A stretch of 64,000 bases of DNA from Sipunculus nudus (lineage: Eukaryota; Annelida; Sipuncula; Golfingiida; Sipunculidae), in NCBI GenBank assembly GCA_026874595.1, contig CM049319.1, positions 627,501 to 691,500 on the forward strand. The letters are read 5' to 3'. The position numbers and the translations under genes are program-made. Below are positions 52,711 through 64,000 of this stretch, one piece after another. Position 1 is the stretch's first letter, and each line of letters begins with the position of its first letter. The notes below the pieces were generated by a model that had not been told where the DNA came from, did no database searches, and was given only the letters and a program-made list of their open reading frames with translations.

Positions 52711-55700
52711 TTGAATATATTATTAAGGCCACACATTAAAACACGCAACTACTGTCTACAATGTAATGATTTTGGATATATAACTAAGGTCACACAACAG
52801 AACACGTCACTACGGTCTATCGAAGACGACACAACAAAACACGCCTCTACAGTCTTAACTGTTATGATGTTGGATATATTATTAAGGCCACACATTGAAA
52901 CACGCCAATACAGTCTGCACTGATATGGGGTTAAATATATTACTAAGGCCACACATTAAACACGCCAATACAGTCTGCACTGTTACGGTGTTGAATATAT
53001 TACTAAGGATACACAATTAAACACGCCAATACAGTCTGCACTGATATTGGGTTGAATATATTATTAAGGCCACACATTAAAACACGCAACTACTGTCTAC
53101 AATGTAATGATTTTGGATATATAACTAAGGTCACACAACAGAACACGTCACTACGGTCTATCGAAGACGACACAACAAAACACGCCTCTACAGTCTTAAC
53201 TGTTATGATGTTGGATATATTATTAAGGCCACACATTGAAACACGCCAATACAGTCTGCACTGATATGGGGTTAAATATATTACTAAGGCCACACATTAA
53301 AACACGCCAATACAGTCTGCACTGTTACGGTGTTGAATATATTACTAAGGATACACAATTAAACACGCCAATACAGTCTGCACTGATATTGGGTTGAATA
53401 TATTATTAAGGCCACACATTAAAACACGCCAATACAGTCTGCACTGTTACGGTGTTGAATATATTACTAAGGATACACAATTAAACACGCCAATACAGTC
53501 TGCACTGATATTGGGTTGAATATATTATTAAGGCCACACATTAAAACACGCAACTACTGTCTACAATGTAATGATTTTGGATATATAACTAAGGTCACAC
53601 AACAGAACACGTCACTACGGTCTATCGAAGACGACACAACAAAACACGCCTCTACAGTCTTAACTGTTATGATGTTGGATATATTATTAAGGCCACACAT
53701 TGAAACACGCCAATACAGTCTGCACTGATATGGGGTTAAATATATTACTAAGGCCACACATTAAAACACGCCAATACAGTCTGCACTGTTACGGTGTTGA
53801 ATATATTACTAAGGATACACAATTAAACACGCCAATACAGTCTGCACTGATATTGGGTTGAATATATTATTAAGGCCACACATTAAAACACGCAACTACT
53901 GTCTACAATGTAATGATTTTGGATATATAACTAAGGTCACACAACAGAACACGTCACTACGGTATATCGAAGACGACACAACAAAACACGCCTCTACAGT
54001 CTTAACTGTTATGATGTTGGATATATTATTAAGGCCACACATTGAAACACGCCAATACAGTCTGCACTGTTACGGTGTTGAATATATTACTAAGGATACA
54101 CAATTAAACACGCCAATACAGTCTGCACTGATATTGGGTTGAATATATTATTAAGGCCACACATTAAAACACGCAACTACTGTCTACAATGTAATGATTT
54201 TGGATATATAACTAAGGTCACACAACAGAACACGTCACTACGGTCTATCGAAGACGACACAACAAAACACGCCTCTACAGTCTTAACTGTTATGATGTTG
54301 GATATATTATTAAGGCCACACATTGAAACACGCCAATACAGTCTGCACTGATATGGGGTTAAATATATTACTAAGGCCACACATTAAAACACGCCAATAC
54401 AGTCTGCACTGTTACGGTGTTGAATATATTACTAAGGATACACAATTAAACACGCCAATACAGTCTGCACTGATATTGGGTTGAATATATTATTAAGGCC
54501 ACACATTAAAACACGCAACTACTGTCTACAATGTAATGATTTTGGATATATAACTAAGGTCACACAACAGAACACGTCACTACGGTCTATCGAAGACGAC
54601 ACAACAAAACACGCCTCTACAGTCTTAACTGTTATGATGTTGGATATATTATTAAGGCCACACATTGAAACACGCCAATACAGTCTGCACTGTTATGGTG
54701 TTGAATATATTACTAAGGATACACAATTAAACACGCCAATACAGTCTGCACTGATATTGGGTTGAATATATTATTAAGGCCACACATTAAAACACGCAAC
54801 TACTGTCTACAATGTAATGATTTTGGATATATAACTAAGGTCACACAACAGAACACGTCACTACGGTCTATCGAAGACGACACAACAAAACACGCCTCTA
54901 CAGTCTTAACTGTTATGATGTTGGATATATTATTAAGGCCACACATTGAAACACGCCAATACAGTCTGCACTGATATGGGGTTAAATATATTACTAAGGC
55001 CACACATTAAAACACGCCAATACAGTCTGCACTGTTACGGTGTTGAATATATTACTAAGGATACACAATTAAACACGCCAATACAGTCTGCACTGATATT
55101 GGGTTGAATATATTATTAAGGCCACACATTAAAACACGCAACTACTGTCTACAATGTAATGATTTTGGATATATAACTAAGGTCACACAACAGAACACGT
55201 CACTACGGTCTATCGAAGACGACACAACAAAACACGCCTCTACAGTCTTAACTGTTATGATGTTGGATATATTATTAAGGCCACACATTGAAACACGCCA
55301 ATACAGTCTGCACTGTTACGGTGTTGAATATATTACTAAGGATACACAATTAAACACGCCAATACAGTCTGCACTGATATTGGGTTGAATATATTATAAA
55401 GGCCACACATTAAAACACGCAACTACTGTCTACAATGTAATGATTTTGGATATATAACTAAGGTCACACAACAGAACACGTCACTACGGTCTATCGAAGA
55501 CGACACAACAAAACACGCCTCTACAGTCTTAACTGTTATGATGTTGGATATATTATTAAGGCCACACATTGAAACACGCCAATACAGTCTGCACTGTTAC
55601 GGTGTTGAATATATTACTAAGGATACACAATTAAACACGCCAATACAGTCTGCACTGATATTGGGTTGAATATATTATTAAGGCCACACATTAAAACACG

Positions 55701-57192
55701 CAACTACTGTCTACAATGTAATGATTTTGGATATATAACTAAGGTCACACAACAGAACACGTCACTACGGTCTATCGAAGACGACACAACAAAACACGCC
55801 TCTACAGTCTTAACTGTTATGATGTTGGATATATTATTAAGGCCACACATTGAAACACGCCAATACAGTCTGCACTGTTACGGTGTTGAATATATTACTA
55901 AGGATACACAATTAAACACGCCAATACAGTCTGCACTGATATTGGGTTGAATATATTATTAAGGCCACACTTTAAAACACGCAACTACTGTCTACAATGT
56001 AATGATTTTGGATATATAACTAAGATCACACAACAGAACACGTCACTACGGTCTATCGAAGACGACACAACAAAACACGCCTCTACAGTCTTAACTGTTA
56101 TGATGTTGGATATATTATTAAGGCCACACATTGAAACACGCCAATACAGTCTGCACTGTTACGGTGTTGAATATATTACTAAGGATACACAATTAAACAC
56201 GCCAATACAGTCTGCACTGATATTGGGTTGAATATATTATTAAGGCCACACATTAAAACACGCAACTACTGTCTACAATGTAATGATTTTGGATATATAA
56301 CTAAGGTCACACAACAGAACACGTCACTACGGTCTATCGAAGACGACACAACAAAACACGCCTCTACAGTCTTAACTGTTATGATGTTGGATATATTATT
56401 AAGGCCACACATTGAAACACGCCAATACAGTCTGCACTGTTACGGTGTTGAATATATTACTAAGGATACACAATTAAACACGCCAATACAGTCTGCACTG
56501 ATAATGGGTTGAATATATTATTAAGGCCACACATTAAAACACGCAACTACTGTCTACAATGTAATGATTTTGGATATATAACTAAGGTCACACAACAGAA
56601 CACGTCACTACGGTCTATCGAAGACGACACAACAAAACACGCCTCTACAGTCTTAACTGTTATGATGTTGGATATATTATTAAGGCCACACATTGAAACA
56701 CGCCAATACAGTCTGCACTGATATGGGGTTAAATATATTACTAAGGCCACACATTAAAACACGCCAATACAGTCTGCACTGTTACGGTGTTGAATATATT
56801 ACTAAGGATACACAATTAAACACGCCAATACAGTCTGCACTGATATTGGGTTGAATATATTATTAAGTCCACACATTAAAACACGCAACTACTGTCTATA
56901 ATGTAATGATTTTGGATATATAACTAAGGTCACACAACAGAACACGTCACTACGGTCTATCGAAGACGACACAACAAAACACGCCTCTACAGTCTTAACT
57001 GTTATGATGTTGGATATATTATTAAGGCCACACATTGAAACACGCCAATACAGTCTGCACTGATATGGGGTTAAATATATTACTAAGGCCACACATTAAA
57101 ACACGCCAATACAGTCTGCACTGTTACGGTGTTGAATATATTACTAAGGATACACAATTAAACACGCCAATACAGTCTGCACTGATATTGGG
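52711..57192. repeat. Unit run with many private variants
   Basis: Elements: 52711 (341, D lacks one A: CATTAAACACGCC), 53052 (342), 53394 (122), 53516 (342), 53858 (281, GGTATATCG), 54139 (342), 54481 (281, GTTATGGTG), 54762 (342), 55104 (281), 55385 (281, ATTATAAAGG), 55666 (281), 55947 (281, CACTTTAAAAC and AAGATCACAC), 56228 (281, GATAATGGG), 56509 (342) and 56851 (342, TTAAGTCCAC and GTCTATAATG). I found no large duplicated block partner for most of it. Private changes look more frequent than in the 14-49 kb part. Confidence 0.9.
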
Positions 57193-57815
57193 TTGAATAT
57201 ATTATTAAGGCCACACATTAAAACACGCAACTACTGTCTACAATGTAATGATTTTGGATATATAACTAAGGTCACACAACAGAACACGTCACTACGGTCT
57301 ATCGAAGACGACACAACAAAACACGCCTCTACAGTCTTAACTGTTATGATGTTGGATATATTATTAAGGCCACACATTGAAACACGCCAATACAGTCTGC
57401 ACTGATATGGGGTTAAATATATTACTAAGGCCACACATTAAAACACGCCAATACAGTCTGCACTGTTACGGTGTTGAATATATTACTAAGGATACACAAT
57501 TAAACACGCCAATACAGTCTGCACTGATATTGGGTTGAATATATTATTAAGGCCACACATTAAAACACGCAACTACTGTCTACAATGTAATGATTTTGGA
57601 TATATAACTAAGGTCACACAACAGAACACGTCACTACGGTCTATCGAAGACGACACAACAAAACACGCCTCTACAGTCTTAACTGTTATGATGTTGGATA
57701 TATTATTAAGGCCACACATTGAAACACGCCAATACAGTCTGCACTGTTACGGTGTTGAATATATTACTAAGGATACACAATTAAACACGCCAATACAGTC
57801 TGCACTGATATTGGG

Positions 57816-57857
57816 TTGAATATATTATTACTAAATACAGTCTGCACTGATATGGGG
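57816..57857 (+). repeat. 42-bp truncated monomer
   Basis: It reads TTGAATATATTATTACTAA and then jumps to ATACAGTCTGCACTGATATG and the C end. About 20 bases of the monomer middle (AAGGCC through CACGCC) are missing, and a TTA is repeated at the head. An identical remnant lies at 60130-60171. It joins A-like and C-like ends and has no A-B partner. Confidence 0.93.
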
Positions 57858-58663
57858 TTAAATATATTACTAAGGCCACACATTAAAACACGCCAATACA
57901 GTCTGCACTGTTACGGTGTTGAATATATTACTAAGGATACACAATTAAACACGCCAATACAGTCTGCACTGATATTGGGTTGAATATATTATTAAGGCCA
58001 CACATTAAAACACGCAACTACTGTCTACAATGTAATGATTTTGGATATATAACTAAGGTCACACAACAGAACACGTCACTACGGTCTATCGAAGACGACA
58101 CAACAAAACACGCCTCTACAGTCTTAACTGTTATGATGTTGGATATATTATTAAGGCCACACATTGAAACACGCCAATACAGTCTGCACTGTTACGGTGT
58201 TGAATATATTACTAAGGCCACACATTAAAACACGCCAATACAGTCTGCACTGTTACGGTGTTGAATATATTACTAAGGATACACAATTAAACACGCCAAT
58301 ACAGTCTGCACTGATATTGGGTTGAATATATTATTAAGGCCACACATTAAAACACGCAACTACTGTCTACAATGTAATGATTTTGGATATATAACTAAGG
58401 TCACACAACAGAACACGTCACTACGGTCTATCGAAGACGACACAACAAAACACGCCTCTACAGTCTTAACTGTTATGATGTTGGATATATTATTAAGGCC
58501 ACACATTGAAACACGCCAATACAGTCTGCACTGATATGGGGTTAAACATATTACTAAGGCCACACATTAAAACACGCCAATACAGTCTGCACTGTTACAG
58601 TGTTGAATATATTACTAAGGATACACAATTAAACACGCCAATACAGTCTGCACTGATATTGGG

Positions 58664-58883
58664 TTGAATATATTATTAAGGCCACACATTAAAACACGCA
58701 ACTACTGTCTACAATGTCATGATTTTGGATATATAACTAAGGTCACACAACAGAACACGTCACTACAGTCTATCGAAGACGACACAACAAAACACGCCTC
58801 TACAGTCTTAACTGTTATGATGTTGGATATATTATTAAGGCCACACATTGAAACACGCCAATACAGTCTGCACTGATATTGGG
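58664..58883 (+). repeat. 220-bp four-monomer unit (A-B-C/E)
   Basis: After A and B comes one monomer that starts as C (TTGGATATATTATTAAGGCC, CATTGAAAC) and ends as E (GATATTGGG), directly followed by the next A. It is the k=4 member of the 61k-24 series. Related copies start at 60978 and 62763. This copy alone has AATGTCATG and ACTACAGTC. Confidence 0.94.
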
Positions 58884-59506
58884 TTGAATATATTATTAAG
58901 GCCACACATTAAAACACGCAACTACTGTCTACAATGTAATGATTTTGGATATATAACTAAGGTCACACAACAGAACACGTCACTACGGTCTATCGAAGAC
59001 GACACAACAAAACACGCCTCTACAGTCTTAACTGTTATGATGTTGGATATATTATTAAGGCCACACATTGAAACACGCCAATACAGTCTGCACTGATATG
59101 GGGTTAAATATATTACTAAGGCCACACATTAAAACACGCCAATACAGTCTGCACTGTTACGGTGTTGAATATATTACTAAGGATACACAATTAAACACGC
59201 CAATACAGTCTGCACTGATATTGGGTTGAATATATTATTAAGGCCACACATTAAAACACGCAACTACTGTCTACAATGTAATGATTTTGGATATATAACT
59301 AAGGTCACGCAACAGAACACGTCACTACGGTCTATCGAAGACGACACAACAAAACACGCCTCTACAGTCTTAACTGTTATGATGTTGGATATATTATTAA
59401 GGCCACACATTGAAACACGCCAATACAGTCTGCACTGTTACGGTGTTGAATATATTACTAAGGATACACAATTAAACACGCCAATACAGTCTGCACTGAT
59501 ATTGGG

Positions 59507-62078
59507 TTGAATATATTATTAAGGCCACACATTAAAACACGCAACTACTGTCTACAATGTAATGATTTTGGATATATAACTAAGGTCACACAACAGAACA
59601 CGTCACTACGGTCTATCGAAGACGACACAACAAAACACGCCTCTACAGTCTTAACTGTTATGATGTTGGATATATTATTAAGGCCACACATTGAAACACG
59701 CCAATACAGTCTGCACTGATATGGGGTTAAATATATTACTAAGGCCACACATTAAAACACGCCAATACAGTCTGCACTGTTACGGTGTTGAATATATTAC
59801 TAAGGATACACAATTAAACACGCCAATACAGTCTGCACTGATATTGGGTTGAATATATTATTAAGGCCACACATTAAAACACGCAACTACTGTCTACAAT
59901 GTAATGATTTTGGATATATAACTAAGGTCACACAACAGAACACGTCACTACGGTCTATCGAAGACGACACAACAAAACACGCCTCTACAGTCTTAACTGT
60001 TATGATGTTGGATATATTATTAAGGCCACACATTGAAACACGCCAATACAGTCTGCACTGTTACGGTGTTGAATATATTACTAAGGATACACAATTAAAC
60101 ACGCCAATACAGTCTGCACTGATATTGGGTTGAATATATTATTACTAAATACAGTCTGCACTGATATGGGGTTAAATATATTACTAAGGCCACACATTAA
60201 AACACGCCAATACAGTCTGCACTGTTACGGTGTTGAATATATTACTAAGGATACACAATTAAACACGCCAATACAGTCTGCACTGATATTGGGTTGAATA
60301 TATTATTAAGGCCACACATTAAAACACGCAACTACTGTCTACAATGTAATGATTTTGGATATATAACTAAGGTCACACAACAGTACACGTCACTACGGTC
60401 TATCGAAGACGACACAACAAAACACGCCTCTACAGTCTTAACTGTTATGATGTTGGATATATTATTAAGGCCACACATTGAAACACGCCAATACAGTCTG
60501 CACTGTTACGGTGTTGAATATATTACTAAGGCCACACATTAAAACACGCCAATACAGTCTGCACTGTTACGGTGTTGAATATATTACTAAGGATACACAA
60601 TTAAACACGCCAATACAGTCTGCACTGATATTGGGTTGAATATATTATTAAGGCCACACATTAAAACACGCAACTACTGTCTACAATGTAATGATTTTGG
60701 ATATATAACTAAGGTCACACAACAGAACACGTCACTACGGTCTATCGAAGACGACACAACAAAACACGCCTCTACAGTCTTAACTGTTATGATGTTGGAT
60801 ATATTATTAAGGCCACACATTGAAACACGCCAATACAGTCTGCACTGATATGGGGTTAAACATATTACTAAGGCCACACATTAAAACACGCCAATACAGT
60901 CTGCACTGTTACAGTGTTGAATATATTACTAAGGATACACAATTAAACACGCCAATACAGTCTGCACTGATATTGGGTTGAATATATTATTAAGGCCACA
61001 CATTAAAACACGCAACTACTGTCTACAATGTAATGATTTTGGATATATAACTAAGGTCACACAACAGAACACGTCACTACGGTCTATCGAAGACGACACA
61101 ACAAAACACGCCTCTACAGTCTTAACTGTTATGATGTTGGATATATTATTAAGGCCACACATTGAAACACGCCAATACAGTCTGCACTGATATTGGGTTG
61201 AATATATTATTAAGGCCACACATTAAAACACGCAACTACTGTCTACAATGTAATGATTTTGGATATATAACTAAGGTCACACAACAGAACACGTCACTAC
61301 GGTCTATCGAAGACGACACAACAAAACACGCCTCTACAGTCTTAACTGTTATGATGTTGGATATATTATTAAGGCCACACATTGAAACACGCCAATACAG
61401 TCTGCACTGTTACGGTGTTGAATATATTACTAAGGATACACAATTAAACACGCCAATACAGTCTGCACTGATATTGGGTTGAATATATTATTAAGGCCAC
61501 ACATTAAAACACGCAACTACTGTCTACAATGTAATGATTTTGGATATATAACTAAGGTCACACAACAGAACACGTCACTACGGTCTATCGAAGACGACAC
61601 AACAAAACACGCCTCTACAGTCTTAACTGTTATGATGTTGGATATATTATTAAGGCCACACATTGAAACACGCCAATACAGTCTGCACTGATATGGGGTT
61701 AAATATATTACTAAGGCCACACATTAAAACACGCCAATACAGTCTGCACTGTTACGGTGTTGAATATATTACTAAGGATACACAATTAAACACGCCAATA
61801 CAGTCTGCACTGATATTGGGTTGAATATATTATTAAGGCCACACATTAAAACACGCAACTACTGTCTACAATGTAATGATTTTGGATATATAACTAAGGT
61901 CACACAACAGAACACCTCACTACGGTCTATCGAAGACGACACAACAAAACACGCCTCTACAGTCTTAACTGTTATGATGTTGGATATATTATTAAGGCCA
62001 CACATTGAAACACGGTGTTGAATATATTACTAAGGATACACAATTAAACACGCCAATACAGTCTGCACTGATATTGGG
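59507..62078. repeat. 2,314-type domain, copy 2
   Basis: Elements: 59507 (342), 59849 (281), 60130 (42 remnant plus D and E, 164 in all), 60294 (342, CAGTACACG in B1), 60636 (342, AAACATATT, TTACAGTG), 60978 (220), 61198 (281), 61479 (342) and 61821 (258). The unit at 61821 has ACACCTCAC and a C shortened to 38 bp at 61980-62017. Confidence 0.93.
61980..62017 (+). repeat. C/D monomer with a 23-bp internal deletion
   Basis: CATTGAAACACG is followed directly by GTG, then the E head at 62018. The 23 missing bases lie between two ACG trinucleotides (CACG|CC and TTACG|GTG), as expected of a microhomology-mediated deletion or slippage. Seen only here. Confidence 0.92.
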
Positions 62079-64000
62079 TTGAATATATTATTAAGGCCAC
62101 ACATTAAAACACGCAACTACTGTCTACAATGTAATGATTTTGGATATATAACTAAGGTCACACAACAGAACACGTCACTACGGTCTATCGAAGACGACAC
62201 AACAAAACACGCCTCTACAGTCTTAACTGTTATGATGTTGGATATATTATTAAGGCCACACATTGAAACACGCCAATACAGTCTGCACTGTTACGGTGTT
62301 GAATATATTACCAAGGCCACACATTAAAACACGCCAATACAGTCTGCACTGTTACGGTGTTGAATATATTACTAAGGATACACAATTAAACACGCCAATA
62401 CAGTCTGCACTGATATTGGGTTGAATATATTATTAAGGCCACACATTAAAACACGCAACTACTGTCTACAATGTAATGATTTTGGATATATAACTAAGGT
62501 CACACAACAGAACACGTCACTACGGTCTATCGAAGACGACACAACAAAACACGCCTCTACAGTCTTAACTGTTATGATGTTGGATATATTATTAAGGCCA
62601 CACATTGAAACACGCCAATACAGTCTGCACTGATATGGGGTTAAACATATTACTAAGGCCACACATTAAAACACGCCAATACAGTCTGCACTGTTACAGT
62701 GTTGAATATATTACTAAGGATACACAATTAAACACGCCAATACAGTCTGCACTGATATTGGGTTGAATATATTATTAAGGCCACACATTAAAACACGCAA
62801 CTACTGTCTACAATGTAATGATTTTGGATATATAACTAAGGTCACACAACAGAACACGTCACTACGGTCTATCGAAGACGACACAACAAAACACGCCTCT
62901 ACAGTCTTAACTGTTATGATGTTGGATATATTATTAAGGCCACACATTGAAACACGCCAATACAGTCTGCACTGATATTGGGTTGAATATATTATTAAGG
63001 CCACACATTAAAACACGCAACTACTGTCTACAATGTAATGATTTTGGATATATAACTAAGGTCACACAACAGAACACGTCACTACGGTCTATCGAAGACG
63101 ACACAACAAAACACGCCTCTACAGTCTTAACTGTTATGATGTTGGATATATTATTAAGGCCACACATTGAAACACGCCAATACAGTCTGCACTGTTACGG
63201 TGTTGAATATATTACTAAGGATACACAATTAAACACGCCAATACAGTCTGCACTGATATTGGGTTGAATATATTATTAAGGCCACACATTAAAACACGCA
63301 ACTACTGTCTACAATGTAATGATTTTGGATATATAACTAAGGTCACACAACAGAACACGTCACTACGGTCTATCGAAGACGACACAACAAAACACGCCTC
63401 TACAGTCTTAACTGTTATGATGTTGGATATATTATTAAGGCCACACATTGAAACACGCCAATACAGTCTGCACTGTTACGGTGTTGAATATATTACTAAG
63501 GATACACAATTAAACACGCCAATACAGTCTGCACTGATATTGGGTTGAATATATTATTAAGGCCACACATTAAAACACGCAACTACTGTCTACAATGTAA
63601 TGATTTTGGATATATAACTAAGGTCACACAACAGAACACGTCACTACGGTCTATCGAAGACGACACAACAAAACACGCCTCTACAGTCTTAACTGTTATG
63701 ATGTTGGATATATTATTAAGGCCACACATTGAAACACGCCAATACAGTCTGCACTGTTACGGTGTTGAATATATTACTAAGGATACACAATTAAACACGC
63801 CAATACAGTCTGCACTGATATTGGGTTGAATATATTATTAAGGCCACACATTAAAACACGCAACTACTGTCTACAATGTAATGATTTTGGATATATAACT
63901 AAGGTCACACAACAGAACACGTCACTACGGTCTATCGAAGACGACACAACAAAACACGCCTCTACAGTCTTAACTGTTATGATGTTGGATATATTATTAA
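62079..64000. repeat. 1,785-offset copy of 60294 onward, running to the window end
   Basis: Units: 62079 (342, TTACCAAGG near 62312), 62421 (342, AAACATATT, TTACAGTG), 62763 (220), 62983 (281), 63264 (281), 63545 (281) and 63826 (partial, ends 16 bases into C). It matches 60294-61478 at offset 1,785; the unit at 63264 is short where 61479 is long. The array continues past the window. Confidence 0.93.

Larger units (their letters stand above)
57193..59506. repeat. 2,314-bp domain, copy 1, with truncated and short units
   Basis: Elements: 57193 (342), 57535 (281), 57816 (42-bp remnant), D 57858, E 57919, 57980 (342, A-B-C/D-D-E), 58322 (342, D with AAACATATT and TTACAGTG), 58664 (220), 58884 (342) and 59226 (281). 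The order from 57193 to the unit at 58664 recurs at +2,314. Confidence 0.93.
1..64000. repeat. Satellite array with higher-order repeats filling the window
   Basis: The window is built only from head-to-tail copies of a diverged 61-bp monomer, organised into units of 342, 341, 281 or 220 bp plus 122-bp dimers. Every unit carries the same diagnostic B subunit in the same orientation, and no inversion or foreign insertion was found on reading end to end. About 197 A-B units are present, including a partial one at each edge. No open frame longer than about 106 codons exists, and all such frames are the same repeat-derived peptide. Tandem satellites of this size and hierarchy are known from eukaryotic centromeric and heterochromatic DNA; placing this one at a centromere is inference. 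The family is not one I recognise. Confidence 0.98.

Noticed and set aside
369..63004. Minus-strand open frames of 62-69 codons (peptide beginning MALVIYLTPYQC)
   Set aside because: They arise from the antisense of A, B and C, start with GTG in the reference unit, and overlap the plus-strand frames in the same units. They vanish wherever C is fused to D. No coding signal.
331..63829. About a hundred plus-strand open frames of 70-106 codons starting TTG (peptide beginning MNILLRPHIKTR)
   Set aside because: They are the repeat unit read in one frame: TTG start, same peptide in every unit, and length set only by whether C or the C/D hybrid follows. The 61-bp monomer is not a multiple of three, so frames change every monomer. 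No ribosome-binding context, no known domain, and no sign of protein-level constraint.
1..64000. CRISPR array
   Set aside because: Repeats are directly adjacent monomers with no unique spacers of constant length, and there are no cas genes.
1..64000. Transposon, retroelement or terminal inverted repeats inside the array
   Set aside because: No break in 61-bp phase apart from small indels and truncations, no target-site duplication, no coding remnant.
1..64000. Telomeric repeats, tRNA or rRNA genes
   Set aside because: No TTAGGG-like runs, cloverleaf or rRNA-like stretch was seen in the unit or its variants.
1..64000. Repetitive protein-coding gene (for example a giant tandem-domain protein)
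   Set aside because: Each unit contains stops in every frame, 281- and 341-bp units shift frame, and indels of 1 bp are tolerated in at least 23 units.

Overview
The whole 64,000-base window is one uninterrupted tandem satellite array. I see no gene, RNA gene, transposon, CRISPR array or unique-sequence island. All copies share one orientation, and both ends of the window lie inside the array (base 1 is the 13th base of a unit; the last 16 bases are the start of a C subunit). A long, purely satellite tract with nested higher-order repeats is typical of eukaryotic (peri)centromeric or subtelomeric heterochromatin. I do not recognise the family and cannot name the organism. Consensus GC is about 37% (127 of 342 bases, hand counted).

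Building block: a 61-bp monomer. Six diverged monomer types make the main higher-order repeat (HOR): A (61), B1+B2 (57+41=98, two monomers fused with 24 bp missing), C (61), D (61) and E (61), giving 342 bp. Nearly all unit lengths obey 61k-24: 220 (k=4), 281 (k=5), 342 (k=6). Pure 122-bp dimers are inserted at intervals. I count about 197 A-B units, including two partial end units. The 281-bp form is usually A-B-C/D-E, in which C and D have recombined into one monomer.

Larger layers: (i) 1-5031, with a 1,306-bp four-unit tandem duplication (331-1636 / 1637-2942). (ii) 5032-10377, a 2,673-bp tandem duplication. (iii) 10378-13270, diverged units with an older copy 14,030 bp downstream. (iv) 13271-17934, a tandem pair of a 2,332-bp block. 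(v) 17935-27581, a long variant-rich segment. (vi) 28265-35663, three more 2,332-type blocks. (vii) 35664-49343, a near-perfect copy of 14114-27793 (13,680 bp, offset 21,550). (viii) 49132-57192, a mosaic including a third, more diverged copy of part of the long segment. (ix) 57193-64000, a distinct domain with truncated units, duplicated at offsets 2,314 and 1,785.

Nothing here works as a gene system. The interest lies in how the array evolved: nested unequal exchange, an in-register junction resolvable to 13 bp, linked variant haplotypes, CpG-transition variants, and a dyad hairpin repeated in four of the six monomer types.
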